Below are positions 1 to 7,003 of a DNA stretch of 13,575 nt, piece by piece. Location of the stretch: the NCBI GenBank assembly GCA_938039225.1, contig CALHVH010000175.1:1-13575 (forward strand), in the 5' to 3' direction. Positions within the stretch are counted from its first letter, which is position 1; each line of letters opens with the position of its first letter. Below the pieces are notes generated by a model, which did not search any database, was not told where the DNA came from, and saw only the letters and a program-made list of their open reading frames with translations. The stretch is from an uncultured Gammaproteobacteria bacterium. Lineage in GTDB: Bacteria; Pseudomonadota; Gammaproteobacteria; Steroidobacterales; JABDMI01. The translations under genes were made by a program, and so were the position numbers.

Positions 1-732
1 CTTTCCAGTTTCATACGACATCTGTTGACGTTCTCTATAAGGAGCGGGAATAGATGCTGAACCGGTAAGCATCATACCTAAAGCTTCAGTTAAACAGTTC
101 ATAGTTAACGCAGTGCCCATGGTATTGCAATGCCCAGTAGAAGGCGCCGAACCTGAAGCCATCTCTATAAATTCTTTATAATCAATTTCACCTTTACTTA
201 ATTTCTGACGTGCATCCCAAATAACAGTACCCGAACCTACACACTGACCTTTATAACTTCCATTGAGCATGGGTCCCGCCGACAAAGCAATAGAGGGTAA
301 ATCCACACTAGCAGCAGCCATTAACATAGCCGGAGTCACTTTATCGCAACCAGTGGTCAGAACTACACCATCTAGTGGATAGCCGTGCAAAATTTCAATT
401 AAGCCAAGCGTTAATAAATTTCTGTCTAAAGCAGCCGTTGGTCTACGTCCTGTTTCTTGGATAGGATGCACTGGAAATTCAATTGGAATACCGCCTGCAT
501 CTCGTATTCCATCTTTAACACGCTGGGCAAGAAAAATATGGTGCCTATTACATGGAGTTAAATCAGAACCTGACTGAGCAATACCAATGATAGGTCTATC
601 TGATTGGAGTTCTTCTGCGGTTAAACCATAATTCAGATAGCGCTCTAGATACAATGCCGTCATTCCTGGGTTATCAGGATTATTAAACCATTCACGACTT
701 CGTAAAGTTATCTTTTTATTATCTTTACTCAC
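1..732 (-). CDS. IlvD/Edd-family sugar-acid dehydratase (probable D-galactonate dehydratase), 3' end cut by window
   Basis: Iron-sulfur dehydratase that would convert D-galactonate to 2-dehydro-3-deoxygalactonate in the cytoplasm. I translated the visible 244 residues; family members are near 580-600, so the C-terminal half lies left of base 1. The three cluster cysteines are in their usual motifs: C61 (LTPCNRHH), C129 (TTGCDKVTP, with K131 at the metal-bridging lysine position) and C202 (STGHCNTMG). The N-terminus (SREWFNNPDNPGMTALYLERY) resembles the arabonate/galactonate/xylonate dehydratase branch rather than true IlvD or Edd. The start is GTG at 732; an in-frame stop lies two codons upstream and the next in-frame Met is residue 24. 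It is the last visible gene of the operon, 34 bases after dgoA. Galactonate is inferred from the neighbouring dgoK and dgoA; arabonate, fuconate or xylonate remain possible from sequence alone. Automatic annotation may mislabel it dihydroxy-acid dehydratase. Confidence 0.9.
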   Translation of the reverse strand, partial: MSKDNKKITLRSREWFNNPDNPGMTALYLERYLNYGLTAEELQSDRPIIGIAQSGSDLTPCNRHHIFLAQRVKDGIRDAGGIPIEFPVHPIQETGRRPTAALDRNLLTLGLIEILHGYPLDGVVLTTGCDKVTPAMLMAAASVDLPSIALSAGPMLNGSYKGQCVGSGTVIWDARQKLSKGEIDYKEFIEMASGSAPSTGHCNTMGTALTMNCLTEALGMMLTGSASIPAPYRERQQMSYETGK

Positions 733-766
733 TGTTTATATTCTCTTTTTTAAAATTTAATTCAGA

Positions 767-1390
767 TTAAAGTGCATTAAATGCTTGCATACTCGCATTA
801 GCACTTTGTTTTATATCTTCAATTGATTTGCCAGCTTTGTATAAGGACGAGCCTAGACCAAAACCACTAATCCCATACGCTTTGTATTCATGTAAATTTC
901 CTGCATCCACGCCGCCCACGGCATACATTGCAATACCCTTTGGCAAAACAGAACCTAAAGCTTTAAATAAGCCTGGGGTTACCGCATTGGCAGGAAAAAA
1001 CTTTAAAGCATCAGCGCCGGCTTCTAGAGCAGCAAAGGCTTCACTTGGGGTTAAACAACCAGGTACAGAAACCATGCCTAATTTTTTTGCACTACGAATA
1101 ACTTCTGACTTAGTATTTGGCGACACAATTAAGCGGCCACCTCTTGCATGCACTGAAACCACTTGATCTACTGTGGTAACTGTCCCAGCACCAATTAAAT
1201 ACTTATCGCCATATTTATCAGCTAATTGCTTAATAGAATCTAAGGGCTGCGGCGAGTTTAAAGGAACTTCAATCGCCTGAAATCCTGCTTCAATTAAAAC
1301 CTCAGCTACCGCTAAAACCTCATCAGGCTTGACGCCTCTTAATATGGCCACAAGCGGTAATATATTTTTTAATGAACTTACTTTCGACAC
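767..1390 (-). CDS. dgoA: 2-dehydro-3-deoxy-6-phosphogalactonate aldolase
   Basis: Class I aldolase of the KDPG/KHG family, 207 aa (usual length about 205). It splits 2-dehydro-3-deoxy-6-phosphogalactonate into pyruvate and D-glyceraldehyde-3-phosphate, the last step of the DeLey-Doudoroff pathway. Visible motifs: AILRGV (15-20), the catalytic glutamate E41 in AIEVPLNSP, GAGTV (67-71), SPNTKSEVIR (90-99), PGCLTP (110-115), the Schiff-base lysine K130 in ALKFFPANA, and the phosphate-binding VGGV near 157-160. The IEVPLNSP and PGCLTPSEAF stretches match DgoA better than the Entner-Doudoroff enzyme Eda. The start is GTG at 1390, 16 bases after the dgoK stop, with GGAA about 10 bases upstream. 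It lies between dgoK and the dehydratase, as expected for one transcript. Family call is very secure; the galactonate rather than gluconate assignment rests on motif resemblance plus dgoK. Confidence 0.95.
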   Translation of the reverse strand: MSKVSSLKNILPLVAILRGVKPDEVLAVAEVLIEAGFQAIEVPLNSPQPLDSIKQLADKYGDKYLIGAGTVTTVDQVVSVHARGGRLIVSPNTKSEVIRSAKKLGMVSVPGCLTPSEAFAALEAGADALKFFPANAVTPGLFKALGSVLPKGIAMYAVGGVDAGNLHEYKAYGISGFGLGSSLYKAGKSIEDIKQSANASMQAFNAL

Positions 1391-1406
1391 TTTCGTTTTA
1401 TTCCAA

Positions 1407-2315
1407 TTAATTTTGCATTAAAAATTTTATGCCTTGTAAAAAGGCAATTTCGCTATCCACTAACTGTGTTTCTAAGCCAAAGGAGTCTAATGCAATTCGA
1501 TAAGCTTGCGACAATTTATCATCACTAATTAACACTACTTCTTTTTGAATATCAAACAATGTTTGGGCTGAAGCAATTTCATCAGCTAATAACAAACCTG
1601 ACAAATATGAATAGACTGAACTTACCTCTAATGTGTTACTCACCGCCCGAGCACGTACAGAAAACAAACTATGCGTTAAGCCCACTTTAGAATCGAGCAA
1701 GTCTGATCCTTGCTTTTGATCGCTAACACCCGCCAAAAATGAGTTCGCATCAAATTCTGTATCGTTTACTAGTGAACCAATAGAACTATTCTGATTGACT
1801 AAAGCAAATAATTCACCGGTCATCAAAGTTGCAAAACTCTTAATATTTCCATCTTGTAATTCAATCCATTTTGAGTGCGTACCAGGCAAACAAATAATGG
1901 CGTTTTGCATCTGAAGTCTATCTAATGCTCCAAATATCTGTACTTCTTCACCGCGCATCACATCCGGAAAGCCACTAGGACTTTTTGCTTGAACGCCCGG
2001 TAAAACTTCAATATCTACATTTAATTCATTGGTAATTTTTTTTGCAGCTTCTCTGTGCTGACTTGCTGACACAGGACATTGCGAATAAGCAGTCTCTAAC
2101 CAACCATTACGACTCCCCGCCATACCCGCCAATAAAATCTCATCAATGGTATTGGTTTTCATCCAATGACCACAGGCTTCTACTAAAGTCTCAGCAAATG
2201 ATTTTTGAAGATGAAAAACTCCATGAGCATTACTCACTTTTTCAATGCAATCTAAGTGCTCATCCAGCAAATAAGCACGAAAAGACGAAGACCCCCAATC
2301 AATGGCTATACGCAT
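1407..2315 (-). CDS. dgoK: 2-dehydro-3-deoxygalactonokinase
   Basis: ATP-dependent kinase that phosphorylates 2-dehydro-3-deoxygalactonate on C6, the step before the DgoA aldolase. 302 aa, slightly longer than E. coli DgoK (about 292). The whole protein follows the DgoK family pattern: N-terminal phosphate-binding loop IDWGSSSFR (5-13), GMAGSRNGW (64-72), LPGVQAKSPSG (105-115), MRGEE (120-124), LPGTHSKW (143-150) and MTGELF (165-170). The ATG start overlaps the stop codon of the upstream SDR gene by one base (TAATG), which indicates translational coupling within one operon. No signal peptide or membrane segment. DgoK is the most diagnostic gene for galactonate catabolism in this cluster, because the other families serve many sugar acids. 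Confidence 0.95.
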   Translation of the reverse strand: MRIAIDWGSSSFRAYLLDEHLDCIEKVSNAHGVFHLQKSFAETLVEACGHWMKTNTIDEILLAGMAGSRNGWLETAYSQCPVSASQHREAAKKITNELNVDIEVLPGVQAKSPSGFPDVMRGEEVQIFGALDRLQMQNAIICLPGTHSKWIELQDGNIKSFATLMTGELFALVNQNSSIGSLVNDTEFDANSFLAGVSDQKQGSDLLDSKVGLTHSLFSVRARAVSNTLEVSSVYSYLSGLLLADEIASAQTLFDIQKEVVLISDDKLSQAYRIALDSFGLETQLVDSEIAFLQGIKFLMQN

Positions 2316-3079
2316 TAAACTCGTCCACCATCCACTATCAAAGCTTGTCCCGTAATCATTGACGATGCATTCGATGCCAAGAATAAAGCCGAATGTGCAA
2401 TGTCTTCAACGCTAATTGTGGTTTTCAAACATTGTTGTTCAAGACACTCTTCAACAGCTTCAGGAGTAGCCCACAACTTTTTTTGTCGTTCAGTCATAAC
2501 CCAACCCGGTATTAAACTATTTGCTCGAATATTATGCACGCCCAGCTCTCTAGCCAAAGCTTTAGTCAAACCAATAATGCCCGCTTTAGCAGTAACGTAG
2601 GAGGAGTACCCTGCCAATCCTAAAATCGATGAATTAGAACCCAAATTAATAATGCTGCCATAGCCTAATTTTTTCATATCAGGAATTATCGCTTGGGCGG
2701 TAAAAAAGTGAGGGCGTAAATTAGTATGCATAGCCTTATCCCACTCATCAGCAGAAAAGTGTTCAATATCATGACGTGTATCTCTCGCTGCATTATTCAC
2801 AAGAATAGAGATTGAACCAAAATGAGATTGAGCTTTTTGTATTGCAAGACTTAATGCCTCTAGATCAGTAATATCGCAGGCTATAAAATATGGACGGTTG
2901 CCAGTTTCACGTTCCACCTCATCACATAAATCCTCTCCTGGTTCTTGCGATAAAGACACAAAGGCCACTTTTACACCCTGTTGTGCAAAGGCTTTAACAA
3001 AACCGGCACCAATACCTGAACCACCTCCAGTAATGAAAGCAACCTTGGAACTGAGATCTTTATACTCTGGGTAAGACAT
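2315..3079 (-). CDS. SDR-family D-galactose 1-dehydrogenase (probable)
   Basis: Classical short-chain dehydrogenase, 254 aa, expected to oxidise D-galactose to galactonolactone with NAD(P)+. Motifs: TGGGSGIG (17-24), NNAA (95-98), catalytic tetrad N120, S148, Y161 and K165 (YVTAK), and PGWVMTERQ (191-199). The NNAARD and PGWVMTERQ..W.TPEA stretches are typical of the SDR aldose (galactose/arabinose) dehydrogenases. The position after beta strand 2, usually Asp in NAD-dependent enzymes of this type, reads S42 (VAFVSLS), so NADP+ or dual use is possible. ATG start with a good ribosome site (AGGAA, 6 bases before the start). It is the first gene of the minus-strand operon, overlaps dgoK by one base, and is divergent from the lactonase that would use its product. 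SDR call is secure; galactose as substrate is inferred from the pathway, and L-arabinose or D-fucose are alternatives. Confidence 0.85.
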   Translation of the reverse strand: MSYPEYKDLSSKVAFITGGGSGIGAGFVKAFAQQGVKVAFVSLSQEPGEDLCDEVERETGNRPYFIACDITDLEALSLAIQKAQSHFGSISILVNNAARDTRHDIEHFSADEWDKAMHTNLRPHFFTAQAIIPDMKKLGYGSIINLGSNSSILGLAGYSSYVTAKAGIIGLTKALARELGVHNIRANSLIPGWVMTERQKKLWATPEAVEECLEQQCLKTTISVEDIAHSALFLASNASSMITGQALIVDGGRV

Positions 3080-3109
3080 GAATTTTCCTGTGGGCTAGCA
3101 AAACACCTG

Positions 3110-3133
3110 ATTAATAAGACCTAGCTTATTAAT
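3110..3133. promoter_or_regulatory. Perfect 9-bp inverted repeat, candidate operator of the galactose operon
   Basis: ATTAATAAG and CTTATTAAT are exact reverse complements separated by 6 bases (3119-3124). The repeat lies 31 bases upstream of the SDR start codon, in the leader or promoter-proximal zone of the minus-strand operon. A symmetric site here suits a dimeric repressor, most simply the FadR-type regulator encoded at 4207-4923. I found no second copy in the other promoter regions. It could also fold as a weak AT-rich RNA hairpin. Confidence 0.4.
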
Positions 3134-3156
3134 TATGGCACTCTTCTTCTTATTTT

Positions 3157-3185
3157 TTGTTAATATAGCATATTTATATTATAAA
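3157..3185 (+). promoter_or_regulatory. Predicted sigma70 promoter for lactonase and regulator
   Basis: TTGTTA (3157-3162) and TATAAA (3180-3185) have the ideal 17-base spacing, placing the transcription start near 3191-3193 and leaving a leader of about 80 bases before the TTG codon. The -10 overlaps the TATAAT box on the opposite strand (3178-3183), so plus and minus transcription would compete for this DNA. Confidence 0.4.
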
Positions 3186-3192
3186 AAAACAA
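3162..3192 (-). promoter_or_regulatory. Predicted promoter region of the minus-strand galactose operon
   Basis: On the minus strand a perfect TATAAT lies at 3183-3178, but its best -35 is poor (TTCGAC at 3205-3200, 16-base spacing). An alternative is TTGTTT (3192-3187) with TATATT (3167-3162), spacing 19. The region also contains a 7-bp inverted repeat, TAATATA (3161-3167) and TATATTA (3175-3181), possibly only a by-product of AT richness. Sequence alone does not say which promoter is used. Confidence 0.35.
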
Positions 3193-3198
3193 GCGCTT
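3191..3198. promoter_or_regulatory. AAGCGCTT palindrome at the divergent promoters
   Basis: A perfect 8-bp palindrome with a central CG, the core pattern of many LacI/GalR-family operators (AANCGNTT). It sits at the predicted transcription start of the lactonase promoter and just upstream of the TATAAT of the opposite promoter. Flanking bases do not extend the symmetry, and no LacI-family gene is in the window, so a second regulator encoded elsewhere would be required. A chance occurrence is possible. Confidence 0.25.
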
Positions 3199-3274
3199 AG
3201 TCGAATTAATCTTAGAGTAGAATACCTCAAGATCAATTCCGCCCGTTTACTTATATAACATTTCAGGCCTAACC

Positions 3275-4195
3275 TTGAATAAAGCAATTAATGTCCAATT
3301 AATCAATCAGTTAGCCGTTTCCAATATTTTAGGAGAAGGCATTCAAGCGCACCCCAATGGTCAAGAAATCTGGTGGACCGACATTCAAAACAACTGTCTT
3401 TTCCGCTATGAGTTTTCCACTCAAGGATTAGAGCGCTTTTCCGCGCCAGAGTCTATTTGTGCATTTGCTTTTGTAATGGGTCAAAACGAACTAGACAATC
3501 ACTTAATAGTGGCATTTGCATCTGGTTTTGCCTATTTCAATCCTCATACACAAGATCTCCAGTGGATACATGCCCGTGTGAAAGACTCTAAAACTCAACG
3601 TCTTAATGATGGCCGTGTAGACCGTCAAGGTCGATTTTGGGTAGGCAGCATGTCTTTGCTTTCAGACGAGTATTCGACTGAAGTCGGACGAGGTGAGTTG
3701 CTTTGTTTAAATGAAGAACAACACTTATCAGTACACGAATCCAATATTCATATCTCAAATGGCACATGCTGGAGTCCCGACTCCGTATATATGTATTTTG
3801 CAGACTCTCCCCGCAATCAAATTTATCGCTATAACTTTGATAAAGTTAAAGGTGAAATATCTCAACGCATCTTATTTCACACAACTGCTGCTGGCGCTTT
3901 TCCAGATGGTGCCTGTGTGGATGCTCAAGGGTTTTTATGGAGCGCTCATTGGGGCGCAAATAAAGTGGTTCGTTATAACCCCAAAGGTGAAATAGATTAC
4001 GAACTATTTGTGCCAGCTTCGCAAGTAAGTTGTGTATGCTTTGCTGGAAAAAACTTAGATCTGCTGTGCGTAACGTCTGCACGTCAGGATATGTCTAGAG
4101 AGCAATTAGAAAAAGAACCACAAGCTGGTGATGTATTCATTTACCAAACTAATATTCAGGGACTGCCTGAATCTCTCTATTTAAAAAACCACTAA
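3275..4195 (+). CDS. SMP-30/gluconolactonase-family sugar lactonase (probable galactonolactonase)
   Basis: Six-bladed beta-propeller lactonase, 306 aa, expected to hydrolyse galactonolactone from the dehydrogenase to D-galactonate in the cytoplasm. Family features: GEG with metal ligand E21, IWWTDI (32-37), RLNDGRVD (109-116, substrate-site N111), FWVGSM (121-126), ISNGTCWSPD (160-169, ligand N162), YFADSPRNQIYRY (174-186) and FPDGACVDAQG (209-219, catalytic/ligand D211). The start is TTG at 3275: the frame is open only back to a stop at 3218, there is no ATG or GTG in that stretch, and residues 19-22 already belong to the conserved core. AGG lies 7 bases before the TTG. It is followed after 11 bases by the regulator gene, so the two are probably one transcript. 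Other aldonolactones (glucono-, arabino-) are possible substrates; context favours galactono-. Confidence 0.87.
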   Translation: MNKAINVQLINQLAVSNILGEGIQAHPNGQEIWWTDIQNNCLFRYEFSTQGLERFSAPESICAFAFVMGQNELDNHLIVAFASGFAYFNPHTQDLQWIHARVKDSKTQRLNDGRVDRQGRFWVGSMSLLSDEYSTEVGRGELLCLNEEQHLSVHESNIHISNGTCWSPDSVYMYFADSPRNQIYRYNFDKVKGEISQRILFHTTAAGAFPDGACVDAQGFLWSAHWGANKVVRYNPKGEIDYELFVPASQVSCVCFAGKNLDLLCVTSARQDMSREQLEKEPQAGDVFIYQTNIQGLPESLYLKNH

Positions 4196-4206
4196 AGAAG
4201 AACACT

Positions 4207-4923
4207 ATGGCTGACGGTTACAAAAGTTTAACAATTAGTATTGTAGAACGCTTAGGAATGGAAATTGTTCGCGGCGCTTACACCGAAAACAATCCTTTTC
4301 CTACAGAAGCTGAACTTTGCACACAGTACGATGTAAGTCGAAGTGTGCTGCGTGAAGCGGTTAAAATGCTAACCTCAAAAGGCTTGCTCAGCGCTCGCCC
4401 TCGACAAGGAACTAAGGTTCAAGATGAAACCAAATGGAATCTTCTAGACCCTAGTGTATTACGCTGGTTATTAGAGCGAGACTTCTCCTTAGATTTATTA
4501 AGTGAATTTACCGAAGTACGTTTATCCATTGAACCTGCAGCTGCTGCTTTGGCGGCCGAACGTGCCAGCACCGAAGACAAAACTAAAATAGAGGATGCAT
4601 TAAAGCGTATGCAAGCAGCTGAAGAAGGCATGGATGACCCTCTGCTATCGGACATTGCGTTTCACGTTGCTATTTTAGATGCCAGTGGCAATCGTTTTTT
4701 TAGGCAAATGCAAGATTTTAGTGAAACCGCGCTACGTATCAGTATTCGTTTAACCAATCAACGCAAAGGTGTTCGTTTAGCTAGTGTGCGTGATCATCAA
4801 AAAGTTTTTGATGCCATTAAAGCCGGAAAACCTGAGCTTGCACGCTCAGCCATGCACTACTTATTACAAGAAGCCATGGATTTAATTACTGACGCACGTG
4901 AACTAGGTAACGCGTCAAAATAA
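4207..4923 (+). CDS. FadR-subfamily (FCD) GntR transcriptional regulator of the galactose genes
   Basis: 238-aa DNA-binding regulator. Residues about 8-75 form the GntR winged helix: FPTEAELCTQYDVSRSVLRE (31-50) is the helix-turn-helix and RPRQGTKV the wing. Residues about 95-230 form the all-helical FCD effector domain, with metal-site candidates D149, H153 (DIAFHVAIL), H197 (RDHQKV) and H217. Family knowledge: E. coli DgoR, of the same subfamily, represses galactonate genes and responds to a pathway sugar acid. By analogy this protein probably represses the divergent dgo-type operon and its own lactonase-regulator unit, with galactonate or its dehydration product as inducer. ATG start with AGAAG upstream, 11 bases after the lactonase stop. 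The symmetric site at 3110-3133 is a candidate target. Effector and operator are inferred; I avoid the name dgoR because orthology is unproven. Confidence 0.9.
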   Translation: MADGYKSLTISIVERLGMEIVRGAYTENNPFPTEAELCTQYDVSRSVLREAVKMLTSKGLLSARPRQGTKVQDETKWNLLDPSVLRWLLERDFSLDLLSEFTEVRLSIEPAAAALAAERASTEDKTKIEDALKRMQAAEEGMDDPLLSDIAFHVAILDASGNRFFRQMQDFSETALRISIRLTNQRKGVRLASVRDHQKVFDAIKAGKPELARSAMHYLLQEAMDLITDARELGNASK

Positions 4924-4961
4924 AACCAGATCCCGTGTTTAGACCACGGGAAAGCCGTTTT
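4922..4961. terminator. Bidirectional intrinsic terminator between regulator and beta-galactosidase genes
   Basis: A 7-bp stem, TCCCGTG (4931-4937) with CACGGGA (4945-4951), has a 7-base loop. It is flanked by AAAAC on the left (4922-4926) and GTTTT on the right (4957-4961), giving a U-rich tail in both directions, though five to six bases from the stem. It begins at the regulator stop codon. A second 6-bp stem (CAGAGC 4964-4969, GCTCTG 4982-4987) lies just before the end of the convergent beta-galactosidase gene and may contribute. Confidence 0.55.
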
Positions 4962-4989
4962 ACCAGAGCCTATACAAATAAGCTCTGCC

Positions 4990-6945
4990 CTAATTTATCC
5001 AAACGCTAAGACCATAAGCTGGCACAGAACCAGAACCAATAACAAACTCTTTATCGGCTACATTGTCCAGTTCAGTAGCTTTATTGCCATAATTAAAAGC
5101 AAAGGTATATTGCCCGCGCCGTGCAAGACGAATATCTTCGGGAGTACGCACAGTTGGTATTGATAATTCACTGCATAATGATTCAAAATAATCCATCAAG
5201 AACTCGTCACTGACTAAACAAGCAATATAGTTAATGTTCTGATGCTGGAGGATTGCAGGCGAACCATTTTGGTACGTGGCTGTGATTTGACTTAGTCCTG
5301 CATCAAGTTCTTCACGCCAGCCCCAAGAAGTGTATTCCTTACCCGCATAGTGCATCACTTCTTGCAAATCTTTATGCGTGGTTTCTACGGAAAGTACTTT
5401 GGCAGGAATTAATGTCTGGAGCTTTCCAGGTGCTAAGTTTTCTGGAAGATTAAAATCTAAAGTCTTAGAACCTGAGCGCGGTCCAAAAATCCACTTAGCT
5501 GATGAATTTTTACAAGCAAAAATAAATTCATCGCTAATCACTGGCAAACAAGGCGCAATGATTAAATCATATTGTGAAAAGTCACTTTCTTGAGAAACAA
5601 AATCCACATTTAAACCAAGCTGACGTAAGGCAGAGTAATAGGCAAATTCAACTTTCTCAAAATCATATGCCACACCTTGTTGTTCTATGCGTGAAACCCA
5701 GCGACCATCAGCATCCGTGAGGATTGCAACACGATTTTCAGGCAATGCAGGCGAGGATAAATCAAGCTGCTTTAAATCCTCAAACACTTCTTGTGCTTCA
5801 AACCATGCACGCGCCTTAGAACTATCATTTCTTAAAACGCCAGCATGCATTTGCTCTTGAGCATATGGAATTTGTCGCCAGCGGAAATAACAAACGCACT
5901 CCGCACCATGTGCAAAAGCCACCAGGGACCACAAGCGCACCATGCCATTTTCAGGGCGAGGGTTGTTTTGAGCCCAATTAACCGGACCAGGCTGTTGTTC
6001 CATAATCCAAAAGTCACCCATACTAAGCCCTCGAACTTGATCAAAAAAGTAAGATGAATAATCTGGGTGACCAGTGCGTTGGTACTTTGCAATTTTATGT
6101 CTATCGTCGCCACTAAAAAACAAATCGCTACGTCCAAGAGGATAATTATCAAAACTCACAAAATCTAAGCCCTTAGCTAATGCAAAGTTATCGACATCCG
6201 TATCATCCATAGGAATAAAATTATGTGTGATGAATTTTCCTGGTGCATGCTCTCTAATGAGTTCAATAGTCAGCCTATGAAAACGAATCACTTGATCAGA
6301 AGAGAAACGTTGATAGGCCAGGCGATGTGCCGGATTGGTTTCCGTCACTGCCATAAAGGGCACTTCAATTTGTTGAAAGTTATTGTATTCCATTGACCAG
6401 AACACATTACCCCAAGCCTTATTTAAGGCCTCAATGGTTTTATAACGTTGTTCACACCAAGTCTGAAAGGCTTTGAGAGCTGCTGGTGATGCACTTAATG
6501 TGGTGTCATGACAACTGAGTTCATTATCCGTTTGCCAGCCAACTACGGCTTCATGCTTGCCGTAACGCTTCACTAAAACTTCAGAAATTCTTAAGGCTTC
6601 GCGTAAATAATTTTCGCTGGAATAATCGTAATGGCGACGTGATCCAAAGCCACGTGTAAGTCCTGTGTTTACATCCACTGGCAAGATATCATCGTATTTA
6701 TCTATTAACCACTTCGGTGGCGTTGCTGTAGGCGTCCCGAAGATGACTTTTAAGCCTTGGGCAGCAAGAATCTCAATAGATTTATCTAACCAAGCAAAAT
6801 CAAATTGCCCATCTTCTGGCTCAATACGCGACCAACAAAATTCGCCAATTCGCACATATTGCAAACCCAGTTCTTTCATTTGCTCTGCATCTTGTTGCCA
6901 GATCGATTCTGGCCAATGCTCTGGATAATAACAAACGCCTAACAT
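4990..6945 (-). CDS. GH42 family beta-galactosidase
   Basis: Cytoplasmic retaining beta-galactosidase, 651 aa, typical for GH42. The N-terminal TIM barrel starts at once with GVCYYPEHWP (3-12) and ends near 390. The acid/base glutamate is E142 (QTDNELSC) and the nucleophile is E316 (WIMEQQPGP), matching E141 and E312 of the Thermus A4 enzyme. Residues about 395-600 are the Rossmann-like trimerisation domain, followed by a short C-terminal beta domain. There is no signal peptide, so substrates must be imported. The zinc-binding cysteine cluster of the Thermus enzyme appears absent; only C145 is in that area. ATG start with AGGAA upstream. It lies 119 bases after the symporter gene on the same strand, with an intrinsic terminator between them. 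GH42 enzymes often act on plant or algal galacto-oligosaccharides rather than lactose; beta-galactosylglycerol is a proposed substrate here. Confidence 0.95.
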   Translation of the reverse strand: MLGVCYYPEHWPESIWQQDAEQMKELGLQYVRIGEFCWSRIEPEDGQFDFAWLDKSIEILAAQGLKVIFGTPTATPPKWLIDKYDDILPVDVNTGLTRGFGSRRHYDYSSENYLREALRISEVLVKRYGKHEAVVGWQTDNELSCHDTTLSASPAALKAFQTWCEQRYKTIEALNKAWGNVFWSMEYNNFQQIEVPFMAVTETNPAHRLAYQRFSSDQVIRFHRLTIELIREHAPGKFITHNFIPMDDTDVDNFALAKGLDFVSFDNYPLGRSDLFFSGDDRHKIAKYQRTGHPDYSSYFFDQVRGLSMGDFWIMEQQPGPVNWAQNNPRPENGMVRLWSLVAFAHGAECVCYFRWRQIPYAQEQMHAGVLRNDSSKARAWFEAQEVFEDLKQLDLSSPALPENRVAILTDADGRWVSRIEQQGVAYDFEKVEFAYYSALRQLGLNVDFVSQESDFSQYDLIIAPCLPVISDEFIFACKNSSAKWIFGPRSGSKTLDFNLPENLAPGKLQTLIPAKVLSVETTHKDLQEVMHYAGKEYTSWGWREELDAGLSQITATYQNGSPAILQHQNINYIACLVSDEFLMDYFESLCSELSIPTVRTPEDIRLARRGQYTFAFNYGNKATELDNVADKEFVIGSGSVPAYGLSVWIN

Positions 6946-7003
6946 GAATAATTCCTATATTTATAGTGTCATTGCGAGTCTCAAAATGAACTGCTTTAAC
7001 AGT

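Noticed and set aside
828..1166. Open frames on the strand opposite the aldolase, kinase, GH42, symporter, glpK and GH36 genes
   Set aside because: They lie wholly inside strongly conserved coding genes, have no recognisable domains and are overlap shadows.
6946..7003. A sigma70 promoter for the beta-galactosidase gene (TATAAA about 15 bases before its start)
   Set aside because: No -35 hexamer matches at 16-18 bases spacing, and the leader would be very short.
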